Positions 31,244-40,335 of a stretch of 64,000 bases of DNA are shown piece after piece. Under the pieces are notes generated by a model. That model searched no databases and was not told where the DNA came from. It saw only the letters and a program-made list of their open reading frames with translations. The DNA is taken from positions 124,001 to 188,000 of the forward strand of contig DASVNK010000063.1 of NCBI GenBank assembly GCA_036383895.1, written 5' to 3'. The stretch's first letter is position 1, and each line of letters opens with the position of its first letter. Both the position numbers and the translations under genes were made by a program. The stretch comes from DASVNK01 sp036383895 (GTDB lineage Bacteria > Verrucomicrobiota > Verrucomicrobiia > Limisphaerales > SXQI01).

Positions 31244-32080
31244 ATGAACCAACTCATCCTCCTCCCAACCAACGAAACCACCGGCCCGAACGCAACCCCG
31301 CGCCCGGCCGAATCCACCACGCCCAAACCCGCAGACTCCGCAGGCGATCAATCTCATCCCTCCCATCCCTCCCATGCTTCCCATCCTGCGTCTCCCTCCC
31401 AACCCACACCGGACCCCGCCTCCCCTTCGTTCCCTTCGTGTGCTTCTGTGAAACCTCCCAACCCCTTCCATTCCACCCTCCACCATCTCCCCCTCGAACA
31501 ACGCCATCAAATCATCGCCTGGATCCAAAAACACACCTACGCCCAAACCATCGACCTCATCCAAAAAAACTTCGGCGTCACCGTCGGCCACTCCGCCCTC
31601 GGCCGATTCCACGCCAGCACCGCGCTCCTCCTTCACCTCGAAGAAACACCCGACACCGCAGCCGCTGCCGACGAACTCCTCCAACACCTCGCCGGCCACC
31701 AACACCAATTCACCGACGCCACCCTCCGCGTCCTCGAACAAACCGCCTTCAAACTCTCCCTCACCGCGCGCGAAAACGTCGCCCACCTCGACCAACTCAA
31801 CCGCGTCAGCACCATCCTCTGCCGCCAGCGCAACGCTTCCGTCCGCGAACGCCAAGCCCACGTCCAGGAACGCAAATGCGACCTCCGCCACCAAGAAATC
31901 ACGGTGAAAAAAGACATCGCCGACCGCACCCTCGCCCTCCGCGAGAAGACCCTCGACTTCCAACGCGAAAAAGAAACCAACCGCGCCACCGCCGCTAAAA
32001 ACTCAAAACTCGCGCAGCGCCCGCTCCCTTCGGGCCACTACCTCTCAAATACTATACAGTTCACGGTGCCGATTCTCTAA
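31244..32080 (+). CDS. Helix-turn-helix-like protein with low-complexity tails (phage Mu gp27-like resemblance)
   Basis: The 278-residue product has a disordered N terminus with a short SHPSHPSHASHP repeat (about 37-48) and many Pro residues. A helical core at about 82-123 follows: LPLEQRHQIIAWIQKHTYAQ, then IDLIQKNFGVTVGHSALGRF. This two-part pattern, with a recognition-helix-like VTVGHSALGRF, resembles DUF3486/Mu gp27-type proteins. The rest is charged coiled-coil-like helix (RNASVRERQAHVQERKCDLR). It might bind DNA. No capsid, tail or transposase genes adjoin it, so a complete prophage is not supported. No ribosome site is seen and the codon use is unusually C-rich. Confidence 0.55.
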   Translation: MNQLILLPTNETTGPNATPRPAESTTPKPADSAGDQSHPSHPSHASHPASPSQPTPDPASPSFPSCASVKPPNPFHSTLHHLPLEQRHQIIAWIQKHTYAQTIDLIQKNFGVTVGHSALGRFHASTALLLHLEETPDTAAAADELLQHLAGHQHQFTDATLRVLEQTAFKLSLTARENVAHLDQLNRVSTILCRQRNASVRERQAHVQERKCDLRHQEITVKKDIADRTLALREKTLDFQREKETNRATAAKNSKLAQRPLPSGHYLSNTIQFTVPIL

Positions 32081-32144
32081 ACTCGATATTCCCAGCGGAC
32101 AACGCATGGGCGTTGACTTCGGTTCGCGCTGGGATTTGAATGAA

Positions 32145-34826
32145 ATGATCCCTGTGAAAACGATGGATTCAAACTGTGTCGCAGCAATCGCTCGCCTCAT
32201 TTTAGTGGTGGCGGTGGCTACAGCGTTACCGATCGTGGCCGCGGTGCTGGCCGCGGACCTTCCGACGCCAAGCGCCGCTTTCCTGACGCAGCATTGCCTC
32301 GAGTGTCATGACGTCGATTTGAAAAAGGGCGGGCTGGATTTAAGCGCACTCGATTTCGCACCCACCAACGCAGCGAACTTCACCAAATGGGTTTTGGTGC
32401 ACGACCGGATCGCAAACCACGAGATGCCGCCGGCAAAGAAACCCCGGCCGAACCTTGCCGACCTGGAGACCTTCACAAAATCTCTCTCGGCATCGTTGAT
32501 TTCGGCCGAGCACGATCGGATTGCCCAGGAGGGGCGCGCCGCCCGTCGCCGCCTCAATCGTTACGAATACGAGAATGCTTTGCGGGACTTATTGCAGGCA
32601 CCCTGGCTGCAGATTCGCGACGCGCTGCCGGAGGATGGCGAAGTGGATCGCTTCAACAAGGTCGGCGAAGCGCTCGACATGTCGCATGTGCAAATGGCGC
32701 GCTACATGGCCGCGGCGGATTATGCGTTGCGGCAGGCGATGGCCACCCATGCCGAGCGGCCCGAGACAAAAACGCAGCGCTACTACACCCGCGACCAGCG
32801 CAGCTTCACCGGCCCGATGAAGTTCAGCGAATTCAACACCGCGCCCGAGCGCGCGACTTTCCCGGTGCTCGGTTTCAAGGGCCAACCGGACGTCCGCCGG
32901 GGCGAAGCGCCGATCACCGTTGGCGAAACGAATGCTGAACTCCGCGAGCTCGAAGGCGTCGGCGTCGTGGCCAGCGCTTACGAGCCGATCGAGCCGAAGT
33001 TCAACCAATTCCGCGCGCCCGTTCCGGGACAGTATAAACTTCGCTTCAACGCGCACACTGTTTGGGTCGGTCCGGGCGAGAGTAATCGATGGTACATCCC
33101 GAACCTGGATGAGATTTCGCGCGGCCGCCGGGACGAACCGGTGGCGATCACCGCCGAACTTCCGCCCTTCATATTGCGGCACCTGGGCGATTTCGATGTG
33201 CTGCCCGACCCCGGCATTCATGAACTCGATATTCACCTGCTGGCGGGCGAAGTGATCCGTCCTGATGCCGGCCGCCTTTTCCGGTCGCGCCCGGGCGCGT
33301 CGCGCTGGCAGAATCCGCTGGCCGAAAAAGATGGCCAGCCGGGCGTGGTCTTTCGGTGGATGGAAGTGGAGGGACCGATTTACGACCAATGGCCTGCCGC
33401 TGGGCACCGATTGATGTTTGGCGATCTTCCGATGGCGAATCGCGTTGCGGCAACGGAATCGGAGGAGCCAGAACGGCGCAACCCCAATCGCCGACGGCAG
33501 CCGCGTTTCAGGCCGGCTCCCGGCGTGGAAGTCATATCCACAAATCAAATGGCCGATGCCGAGCGGCTGCTGGCGGGCTTTCTCGCGCAAGCATACCGAA
33601 GGCCGGTCGCCGACACCGAGCGTGAACGTTTCCTTCCGGTCGTTCGCGCGGCGCTCGACAAGGGAAACAGCTTTACCGACGCGATGATTGCCGCCTACAC
33701 CGCGGTCCTCTGCTCTCCCGAATTCGTTTATCTCAATGAGAAACCGGGCCGGCTGGATGACTACGCACTCGCCTCGCGTCTTTCTTTCTTCCTGTGGAAT
33801 TCACCGCCGGATGGGCAACTGCGTCGTCGCGCCGCGCAGAATGAACTTCACCAGCCGGACACCTTGCGCGCGGAAACCGAGCGCCTGCTGGCCGATCCGA
33901 AATCGCGCCGCTTCGTCGAAGCATTCCTGGATTACTGGCTCGAACTGCGCCGGATCAAGGCCACCGCGCCGGACGAGCGGCTCTACTCAGATTATTACCT
34001 CGACGACCTGCTCACCGAATCGGCGCTGGAGGAAACCCGCGCGTTCTTCGCCGAATTGCTGCGGGGTGATCTGCCGGCCCGGAACATCATCGCTTCCGAC
34101 TTTGCCATGCTCAACGAACGCCTCGCGGCGCATTATGGTTTGCCGCCCGTCCAGGGAGTCGCGGTTCGACGAACAGCGCTGCCTTCCGGCAGCGTGCGCG
34201 GGGGACTTCTCACGCAAGCTTCCGTTCTGAAAGTGACGGCCAATGGCACCACCACCTCCCCGGTCCTTCGCGGTGCATGGATCATGGAACGCATTCTCGG
34301 CGAGAAACCGCCGCCGCCGCCGCCCAATCTTCCCGCGGTTGAACCGGACATTCGCGGCGCGGTCACCATCCGCCAGCAGCTTGAAAAACATCGAACCCTC
34401 GAAAGCTGCAACAGCTGCCACGTGAAGATGGATCCGCCTGGCTTCGCCCTGGAGAATTTCGATGTGATGGGAGGCTGGCGCGAACGGTACCGTTCCGAGT
34501 CCGGCGGCGAACTCGCGCAGGGCCTGGCCAAGAGCGGACAGAAATTCGCCTTCCACTACGCGCTGCCGGTCGATGCCAGTGGAGAACTGCCCGACGGTCG
34601 GAAGTTCCGTGATATCCGGGAATTCAAACAACTCCTCCTGACCAACGACAAACAGGGCGCGCGCAACCTCGCCAGACAACTTGCCGTTTACGCGACCGGC
34701 GCTCCCATACGCTTCTCCGACCGCGGCGAAATCGAACAAGTCCTGGAACGCGCTGCTTCCAGCCATTATGGCGTCCGGAGCATCATTCATGAACTGGTGC
34801 AAAGTGACCTGTTTTTGAAGAAATGA
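32145..34826 (+). CDS. Exported DUF1592/DUF1588/DUF1585 cytochrome-like protein
   Basis: This roughly 890-residue protein has an N-terminal signal (ARLILVVAVATALPIVAAVL, cut near AADL). Its first heme-type motif is CLECH, just after. The DUF1587 part (RRLNRYEYENALRDLL), DUF1595 (FLAQAYRRPVADTERERFLP), DUF1592 (LASRLSFFLWNSPPDGQLRR) and DUF1588 with a second heme motif CNSCH in SCNSCHVKMDPPGFALENFD are in the family order. It ends with DUF1585 (FKQLLLTNDKQGARNLARQL). Such proteins are common in Planctomycetota and Verrucomicrobiota and are thought to act in periplasmic electron transfer or oxidation. Starts at 32145 and 32163 both fit the signal peptide. The DUF1552 partner follows after 87 bases. 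Confidence 0.9.
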   Translation: MIPVKTMDSNCVAAIARLILVVAVATALPIVAAVLAADLPTPSAAFLTQHCLECHDVDLKKGGLDLSALDFAPTNAANFTKWVLVHDRIANHEMPPAKKPRPNLADLETFTKSLSASLISAEHDRIAQEGRAARRRLNRYEYENALRDLLQAPWLQIRDALPEDGEVDRFNKVGEALDMSHVQMARYMAAADYALRQAMATHAERPETKTQRYYTRDQRSFTGPMKFSEFNTAPERATFPVLGFKGQPDVRRGEAPITVGETNAELRELEGVGVVASAYEPIEPKFNQFRAPVPGQYKLRFNAHTVWVGPGESNRWYIPNLDEISRGRRDEPVAITAELPPFILRHLGDFDVLPDPGIHELDIHLLAGEVIRPDAGRLFRSRPGASRWQNPLAEKDGQPGVVFRWMEVEGPIYDQWPAAGHRLMFGDLPMANRVAATESEEPERRNPNRRRQPRFRPAPGVEVISTNQMADAERLLAGFLAQAYRRPVADTERERFLPVVRAALDKGNSFTDAMIAAYTAVLCSPEFVYLNEKPGRLDDYALASRLSFFLWNSPPDGQLRRRAAQNELHQPDTLRAETERLLADPKSRRFVEAFLDYWLELRRIKATAPDERLYSDYYLDDLLTESALEETRAFFAELLRGDLPARNIIASDFAMLNERLAAHYGLPPVQGVAVRRTALPSGSVRGGLLTQASVLKVTANGTTTSPVLRGAWIMERILGEKPPPPPPNLPAVEPDIRGAVTIRQQLEKHRTLESCNSCHVKMDPPGFALENFDVMGGWRERYRSESGGELAQGLAKSGQKFAFHYALPVDASGELPDGRKFRDIREFKQLLLTNDKQGARNLARQLAVYATGAPIRFSDRGEIEQVLERAASSHYGVRSIIHELVQSDLFLKK

Positions 34827-34913
34827 CCTTAATGCGACAGATTCCTCGCTTTAGAAATTCAGCCTGAAAGCTCGACTTCCCGCGGGCTTTTATCTTATAT
34901 TTAGACTTCAGCC

Positions 34914-36257
34914 ATGAGAACGAACAATTCCAGGAGCGGACCGTTCATTTCCACCCAGGCATCCCTCTCGCGCCGCAAGTTTCTCCGTGGCGCGGGTATC
35001 GTTCTTTCGCTGCCGTTGCTGGAGGCGATGACCCCGGCATTTGCGTCCCTCGTGCCAAAAGCTTCGGAGACGCCGGGCGGCAAACCGCGCCGAATGCTCG
35101 GCATCTGCAATAACCTTGGATTGCTCCCGGAACACTTCTTCCCAAAAGGAGCCGGGCTCGATTATGAACTCTCCTCCTACCTCGAACTGCTGCGTGAACA
35201 TCGCAACGATTTCACAGTGTTCAGCGGCGTGTCACATCCCGATGTCGATGGCGGTCATCCCGCCGACAATTGCTTTCTCACGGCCGCTCCGCATCCCGGC
35301 AGCGCCGGTTTCCGCAACAGCGTTTCGCTCGACCAATACATCGGCGAACGGATTGGGCATCTCACTCGATTTCCGTCACTCACATTGGGCGTGAACGTGC
35401 AGCAGGGCATCCGCAGTCTTTCGTGGACCGGTTCAGGCGTGATGATTCCGTGCGAAGAAAAGGCGGCCGATGTTTTCGCGCGCATGTTTTTGCAAGGCAC
35501 CAAAGCCGAAACCGAAACCCAGATTCGCAAGCTGGAGACGGGGCAGAGCATCCTGGATGCGGTCGCCGGCCAGACCAAAGAACTACAACGCAGCGTCGGA
35601 GCGCGCGACCGCGACCGGTTGGACCAATATTTCACCAGCGTTCGCGACCTCGAGCAGCGCCTGCAAATGTCGCGCGAATGGGAAGACCGGCCCAAGCCGA
35701 AAGTCAGCGCGCCCGTGCCGCTCGACCCGGCGGACCCGAAAGCCTACATGGACAAGGTGAAGCTGATGTATGACATGGCGCGCCTCGCGTTCGAGACCGA
35801 TTCCACCCGCTCCATTTCGCTTCTGCTGGACAGCGTCAATTCACCCGCCATTGAATTCGGCGAGGTGAAAACCAGCGATGGTTACCACAATCTTTCGCAC
35901 CACGGGAAATCAAAGGAAAAGCTCGCGCAGTTAAAAACGATCGACGAATGGCACATGAAACTGCTCGCCGAGCTGTTCACAGAACTTAAGGCCGTTCGCG
36001 AAGATGGCGAATCGCTCCTGGATCGCACCATGATTTTGTACGGTTCGAACCTTGGCAACGCGAACACGCACGTCACCACGAACATGCCGACGATTTTTGC
36101 GGGTGGCGGCTTCAGACATGGCCAGCATCTCGCCTTCGACACGCAACACAACTATCCGCTGCCGAATCTGTTCATCTCCATGCTCCAGCGCATGGGCCTG
36201 GAAACTGAACGCTTCGCCTCGGCGACCGGCACCATGCGCGGCCTCGAATTGGCCTGA
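34914..36257 (+). CDS. Tat-exported DUF1552 protein
   Basis: The 447-residue product carries a Tat signal, SRRKFLRGAGIVLSLPLLEA, then the DUF1552 core: GICNNLGLLPEHFFPKGAGL, FTVFSGVSHPDVDGGHPADN and SLDQYIGERIGHLTRFPSLT. The DUF1552 ending YGSNLGNANTHVTTNMPTIF with AGGGFRHGQHLAFD is present. DUF1552 proteins always accompany DUF1592-type proteins in these phyla, as here. Export folded by the Tat route implies a cofactor or metal in the product, but the bound ligand is not known. It lies 87 bases downstream of the DUF1592 gene, in the same direction, so a two-gene operon is likely. Confidence 0.9.
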   Translation: MRTNNSRSGPFISTQASLSRRKFLRGAGIVLSLPLLEAMTPAFASLVPKASETPGGKPRRMLGICNNLGLLPEHFFPKGAGLDYELSSYLELLREHRNDFTVFSGVSHPDVDGGHPADNCFLTAAPHPGSAGFRNSVSLDQYIGERIGHLTRFPSLTLGVNVQQGIRSLSWTGSGVMIPCEEKAADVFARMFLQGTKAETETQIRKLETGQSILDAVAGQTKELQRSVGARDRDRLDQYFTSVRDLEQRLQMSREWEDRPKPKVSAPVPLDPADPKAYMDKVKLMYDMARLAFETDSTRSISLLLDSVNSPAIEFGEVKTSDGYHNLSHHGKSKEKLAQLKTIDEWHMKLLAELFTELKAVREDGESLLDRTMILYGSNLGNANTHVTTNMPTIFAGGGFRHGQHLAFDTQHNYPLPNLFISMLQRMGLETERFASATGTMRGLELA

Positions 36258-36453
36258 TCGGTTTCGCGAGACGAGATGGCCGAAGGATTGATCACTTGGA
36301 TTGCCGGCATCAGCCGCCTGCGCCTCGCGGTGGTTCGATAATGCATCTTCGACGGACTTCTCGAATGCTGGTCCGCGCAGTTCGGTGGCGATGGGCGGGG
36401 CTGTGGAAATTACGAATTACGAATTGGGAATACTAATTGCGAATTCGGGGAAA

Positions 36454-36484
36454 GCTCCGCGGGAGCGTCGCTCCACCTGGGAGC
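36454..36484. repeat. Two tandem palindromes downstream of the DUF1552 gene
   Basis: GCTCCGCGGGAGC (36454-36466) and GCTCCACCTGGGAGC (36470-36484) share the same GCTCC/GGAGC arms and lie three bases apart, just before the stop-side end of the kinase gene at 36495. Just upstream, the short AT-rich text ATTACGAATTACGAATT occurs. A pair of arm-sharing palindromes is typical of a REP doublet and may also end both convergent transcripts. Confidence 0.5.
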
Positions 36485-36494
36485 AGGAAACGGA

Positions 36495-38291
36495 CTATGC
36501 ACTCCGAGTTGCGGCAGGAAACTCCAACCAGAAGCGGCTGCCTTCGCCGGGCGCGGATTCAACGCCGCACTGGCCGCCCATTCGTTCCATGGCTCTGGCA
36601 ACGATCGCGAGGCCTATGCCGGTGCCTTCGTATTCCCCGGCTCGATCGCCTCGCTCGAAAATTCCGAATATCTTCGATTGGGCCTCGCGCGAGATGCCGA
36701 TGCCGTTGTCTTCAAACCAGAGCCGGACTCGCGAAGGGTTTTCATCTCCATCCGCATTGAAGCCTGAATCCGAAAGAGAATAACGGGAGCGGCTGAACTG
36801 GCTGGTTTCATTTTCAGGACGGCTGGAATTTACAGAAATCAGCTCGCTCCAAACTTTCACGGACGGCTCGATGCCGGGTTTACAAAACTTGAGAGCGTTC
36901 TGCAGGAGATTGGAAACGCATTGGCCGACGAGGGTGCGATTCGCGACGACGGAGTGAAGTGGTTGTTGAACCGACACGCAAGCGCCCAGGCGAGCGCCAC
37001 CGAGCGCGATCGTGTCGCCGACCACCGACGAGAGGTCGAGCGGGCCGAGGCTAAGGTCCTGACGGGAAACTTTGCTGAATTCGAGGAGATCCCGCGTGAG
37101 CGCATCCATCTGGAGCGAGGAGTTGCGCAAACGGGAGACGATGGTAATCGCGTCCGCCGGCAAATGATCGGTGTAATCCTCCACCAGAACTTCGCAGTAG
37201 CCTTTCAGCGCACGAATGGGAGCGCGGAGGTCATGCGCGATGGTGTAGGAGAACGTTTGCAGTTCAGCGATGATTTCTTTGAGGGAAGCGGTGCGATCGG
37301 CGACCTTTCGCTCGAGCTCGTGCGCGTGTTCGTTCAGTTTTTTCTGGGCAGCGCGGAGCTCGCGATCAGTTTTCTCGCGACTCAGAGCCATGGACAGATA
37401 TTTTCCAATGGTGCGAAGCAGTTCCGTTTCCGGCGGCGCGATGGTATCGCGGGTGCGCGTCGCAAAGCAGAGCAAGCCAAGCAACTGGGAACCCACTCCT
37501 AATGAGATCACGACATAAGCGTGAAAACCGAGTTTTCGCGCGTGGGCGAGGACGGGATCGGTGGAATCCTGGACGTGTTCGCGGACCTTTGTCTCTCCCT
37601 CCTTTACGTTGGAGATCCAAGGGATAGCCTGGGCCGGAACAACGCGGATCAGATCTTCCTTTCCCGGTTCAATGCCGCCGGCGGAGTGAAGGCGGAAAGT
37701 CGCGGTTTCCGGCTCGTAGAGATGAAGGAGGAAAGTATCGAAGTCGAGGTGTTCGGCAACTTTACAGAACACGTCGCGGGTAATGCGGCGGGGGTCTTCC
37801 GCCTCAATTAAATGTGCCAGTGCCCAGGCAAGAATCTCGTCGCGCGCATGTTGTCGAGCGAGAATTTCGGACTGCCATTCCCGTTGAGAGACATCCTCGA
37901 TGACAATGATGATCCCGTGAATCTGATTGCGGGTCATCAAGGGCGCGACCCGCGCGGTCTGCTTCATGAACGGAGAGTCACTCTCGCGGGTGACCGTCGG
38001 CAGCGGAATGAGCCAACCATGCAGCGCGGTGGACACGACATTTACTTCGCCCTCGAGCGCCCGTTCTAACTGCCGGAGAAGGCGTCTTTCTTTAAGATCG
38101 GGAAAAAGGTCGGTCAGCTTGCGGCCCAAGACTGCTTGGGCCTCCATGCCGCTATGCTGTTCGATCCAGCGATTCCAACTGCAGACTCGGAACTCTCGAT
38201 CGGTGGCGATGACACCGTACGGGGCAAACCGGTCGATCCACTCCAGGGTGGCCGCTTGTACTTGATCGTTCGCTTCCTGTCCGCCACTCAT
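36495..38291 (-). CDS. Soluble PAS-GAF sensor histidine kinase of the chemosensory operon
   Basis: This 598-residue kinase has no membrane helix. It has a PAS region (about 15-130, DRFAPYGVIATDREFRVCSW), a GAF-like domain (about 155-305) and a coiled linker. The HisKA domain has His353 in FSYTIAHDLRAPIRALKGY, a phytochrome/Asp-rich type phosphoacceptor. The HATPase_c part has QCVSNLLQNALKF, WFEDNGIGI and GTGIGLAIV. It lies nine bases after cheC at the end of the operon. The regulator it phosphorylates could be the CheY of the operon. GAF domains often bind small ligands or chromophores, but no chromophore Cys-His pair is obvious. Confidence 0.9.
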   Translation of the reverse strand: MSGGQEANDQVQAATLEWIDRFAPYGVIATDREFRVCSWNRWIEQHSGMEAQAVLGRKLTDLFPDLKERRLLRQLERALEGEVNVVSTALHGWLIPLPTVTRESDSPFMKQTARVAPLMTRNQIHGIIIVIEDVSQREWQSEILARQHARDEILAWALAHLIEAEDPRRITRDVFCKVAEHLDFDTFLLHLYEPETATFRLHSAGGIEPGKEDLIRVVPAQAIPWISNVKEGETKVREHVQDSTDPVLAHARKLGFHAYVVISLGVGSQLLGLLCFATRTRDTIAPPETELLRTIGKYLSMALSREKTDRELRAAQKKLNEHAHELERKVADRTASLKEIIAELQTFSYTIAHDLRAPIRALKGYCEVLVEDYTDHLPADAITIVSRLRNSSLQMDALTRDLLEFSKVSRQDLSLGPLDLSSVVGDTIALGGARLGACVSVQQPLHSVVANRTLVGQCVSNLLQNALKFCKPGIEPSVKVWSELISVNSSRPENETSQFSRSRYSLSDSGFNADGDENPSRVRLWFEDNGIGISREAQSKIFGIFERGDRAGEYEGTGIGLAIVARAMERMGGQCGVESAPGEGSRFWLEFPAATRSA

Positions 38292-38300
38292 ACAACGGGA

Positions 38301-38915
38301 TCAACCAAGTTCTCTTTCTTCCCACTTCCGAAGCTCGAGCAGAACGCGCTCCAGGGAAGTGACCCCCAGGATAATGACCAGATAGCCGCTCACATCGCTG
38401 GCGCGCAGGTGAAACCGCGTGTGAATCATCAGAGCATAATGAAAAGTCTGATCCTCGATGCGAACGGATCGCATGATTTGTTCGATGTCATCTACCTCCA
38501 GGTGCGGCACTGAAAAGCTGATCTGGACGTGAAGCAGATTACCGAAAACCCCCAGACAGGCGTTCAGAACGATGTTTCCAACTTCGATGATGACTTCGCG
38601 GGCGGATTCATCCAGCTCACCGGCTTCCGGACGATCCGTGAGCAAACGGTTGAGCAGTAAGGCCGCCGATTTGTCGAGCAGGAGGATTGCATTGCCTGTG
38701 ATCGAACCGCTGAAAAACTGATTAACGCTGGTTATTTCCCCATTCACCACGTCTTTGAGGAGCGGCGTAATTTTTTCAATTTCGTGAATGGCGACTTCCG
38801 GCACAGCCAGCGTTATTCGATGGCGTGTGAGGTCCGAGAGCGCGCCCGCGGCCCGGGCGTAGCCGATATTGATTAGTTCGGTGAGGGTGTCTTTCTGGCT
38901 CGTACTTAACTCCAT
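38301..38915 (-). CDS. cheC: CheC-family phosphatase/adaptation protein
   Basis: The 204-residue product has the two CheC phosphatase motifs. The first is LTELINIGYARAAGALSDL with Glu and Asn spaced as in the E-x-x-N signature. The second is AREVIIEVGNIVLNACLGVF, again with Glu and Asn. CheC-type proteins remove phosphate from CheY-P and can bind CheD. No cheD is in the operon. Its start overlaps cheY by ten bases. Length agrees with the family (about 200). Both motifs are intact, so phosphatase activity is plausible. It is cytoplasmic. Confidence 0.88.
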   Translation of the reverse strand: MELSTSQKDTLTELINIGYARAAGALSDLTRHRITLAVPEVAIHEIEKITPLLKDVVNGEITSVNQFFSGSITGNAILLLDKSAALLLNRLLTDRPEAGELDESAREVIIEVGNIVLNACLGVFGNLLHVQISFSVPHLEVDDIEQIMRSVRIEDQTFHYALMIHTRFHLRASDVSGYLVIILGVTSLERVLLELRKWEERELG

Positions 38916-39283
38916 ACCGTTCCTCCCGCGAGAACGGTGTCCAGCACCGTGGCCAGTTCCTCCCGCTTCAGTGGTTTGTTTATGATCCCGACTGCCCCGG
39001 CGGCTTTGACGTCGTCGCGCGTTGATTTTTGGATGTCCGCAGTCACCACCACGACTGGAAGCGCCGGGTTCAATTCGCGGAGCTTGGTGAGGACCTCCAG
39101 GCCGTACATGCCGTGCATCACCATATCCAGGATAACGAGATCGTGGCGATTGAGGACGTAGCGTTCAAGCGCCTGCGCGCCATCACTTGCTTCCTCGACC
39201 GAATGGCCGAGTTCCTCAATGAATTGCCGAGTCAAACGGCGCGCCAACCCGGAGTCGTCCACAATAAGAATTTTCGCGCTCAT
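38906..39283 (-). CDS. cheY: CheY-like single-domain response regulator
   Basis: This 125-residue protein is one REC domain. MSAKILIVDDSGLARRLTRQ supplies the acidic pair, Asp53 in DLVILDMVMHGM is the phosphoacceptor, and VVVVTADIQKSTRDDVKAAG with INKPLK gives the Thr/Lys switch region. It has no output domain. Its start overlaps the cheB stop by four bases (ATGA) and its end overlaps cheC by ten, so all three are translationally linked. It is the likely target of CheA and of CheC phosphatase. The motor or pilus it controls is not in this window. Confidence 0.9.
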   Translation of the reverse strand: MSAKILIVDDSGLARRLTRQFIEELGHSVEEASDGAQALERYVLNRHDLVILDMVMHGMYGLEVLTKLRELNPALPVVVVTADIQKSTRDDVKAAGAVGIINKPLKREELATVLDTVLAGGTVWS

Positions 39284-40335
39284 AAGTGTCGCATGATAGT
39301 CTCGGCCATGGAGGTTAAAGGCACGGCGATGTCGCTGAGGCCGGCTTCGACAACGGTACGTGGCATTCCGTAAATGACGCAGCTTTCTTCCGACTCTGTT
39401 ATGACCTTACCCCCCTGTGCTTTCACCCACGCAGCTCCTTCTTTACCGTCATCTCCCATCCCTGTCATCACTATTGCAAGGGTGCGCGACCCATAAATCT
39501 CGGCCGCGGATCGGAAAAGCACATCCACCGAAGGTCGGTGCGGCTTGTCGGTGGGATTGGTTGCAAGGCGGATCTGCGTCTGCCCGGATGCATTCCTTCT
39601 CAGCACGAGGTGTCGACCGGCCTGGGCCACTATCGCGGTTCCGGCCTCGACGAGGTCTCCGTCCTGTGCTTCACGAACTTTTATCCTGGAAAGTTCCGCC
39701 AGCTTGGCCGCGAAGAGCGCGGTGTAACCGGGAGGCATGTGCAAGACGATCAAGAGCGGAACCGGAAGATTCGCCGGTAATTGAGGCACCAGATAACGAA
39801 GAGCCTGGGGACCACCAGTTGAAATCCCCAGCACGACCACATCGACGCGCATATTCCGGGGAGCGTCCACCTGAGAGGCTTTAAACGGAGCAGTGATGTG
39901 AAGGTTCTTCAAAGGAGCCCGCGCCGCGCCCTTGATCTTTTCAGTCAGTTCTTCCCGGACATTGAGCAGGTCGTCCGTTGCGAGCGCACTGGGTTTGCGG
40001 ACGAAATCGACCGCACCGGCGTTGATTGCTTCCAGCACCATCTCGCCGTCCGCCGCCGAAGCGCTTAGAATTAGAATGGGCACCGGTGCACGAGCCATTT
40101 GTTCGCGAACAAAATCGACCCCGCTCATGTTCGGCATCGTCAGGTCGCAGGTGATCACATCGGGTTTCAGGTTAGCGGTCATGCGCAACGCTTCGGCGCC
40201 ATCGTGTGCAATCCCCACGACTTCGATGAACGGACTGCGGGAGAGCATCTCGCGCACGACTTTTCGCACGAAGGCTGAATCGTCCACGATCAGCGTGCGG
40301 ATCACTAAACTGCGGGAGCGTTCAAATTCGGACAT
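39280..40335 (-). CDS. cheB: CheB methylesterase (receptor adaptation)
   Basis: The 351-residue protein has an N-terminal REC domain (LIVDDSAFVRKVVREMLSRS, Asp64 in ITCDLTMPNMSG). A linker follows, then the methylesterase domain with the catalytic triad motifs GISTGGPQAL (Ser), LIVLHMPPGYTALFA (His) and VMTGMGDDGKEGAAWVKAQG (Asp). It demethylates receptor glutamates and is activated by phosphorylation from CheA. I used the ATG at 40335; a TTG two codons upstream is also open. It overlaps cheR by 14 bases and cheY by four. Confidence 0.95.
   Translation of the reverse strand: MSEFERSRSLVIRTLIVDDSAFVRKVVREMLSRSPFIEVVGIAHDGAEALRMTANLKPDVITCDLTMPNMSGVDFVREQMARAPVPILILSASAADGEMVLEAINAGAVDFVRKPSALATDDLLNVREELTEKIKGAARAPLKNLHITAPFKASQVDAPRNMRVDVVVLGISTGGPQALRYLVPQLPANLPVPLLIVLHMPPGYTALFAAKLAELSRIKVREAQDGDLVEAGTAIVAQAGRHLVLRRNASGQTQIRLATNPTDKPHRPSVDVLFRSAAEIYGSRTLAIVMTGMGDDGKEGAAWVKAQGGKVITESEESCVIYGMPRTVVEAGLSDIAVPLTSMAETIMRHL

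Noticed and set aside
31352..31388. The SHPSHPSHASHP-coding repeat as a CRISPR or tandem-repeat array
   Set aside because: The units are about nine bases, few in number, without spacers, and lie inside a coding frame.
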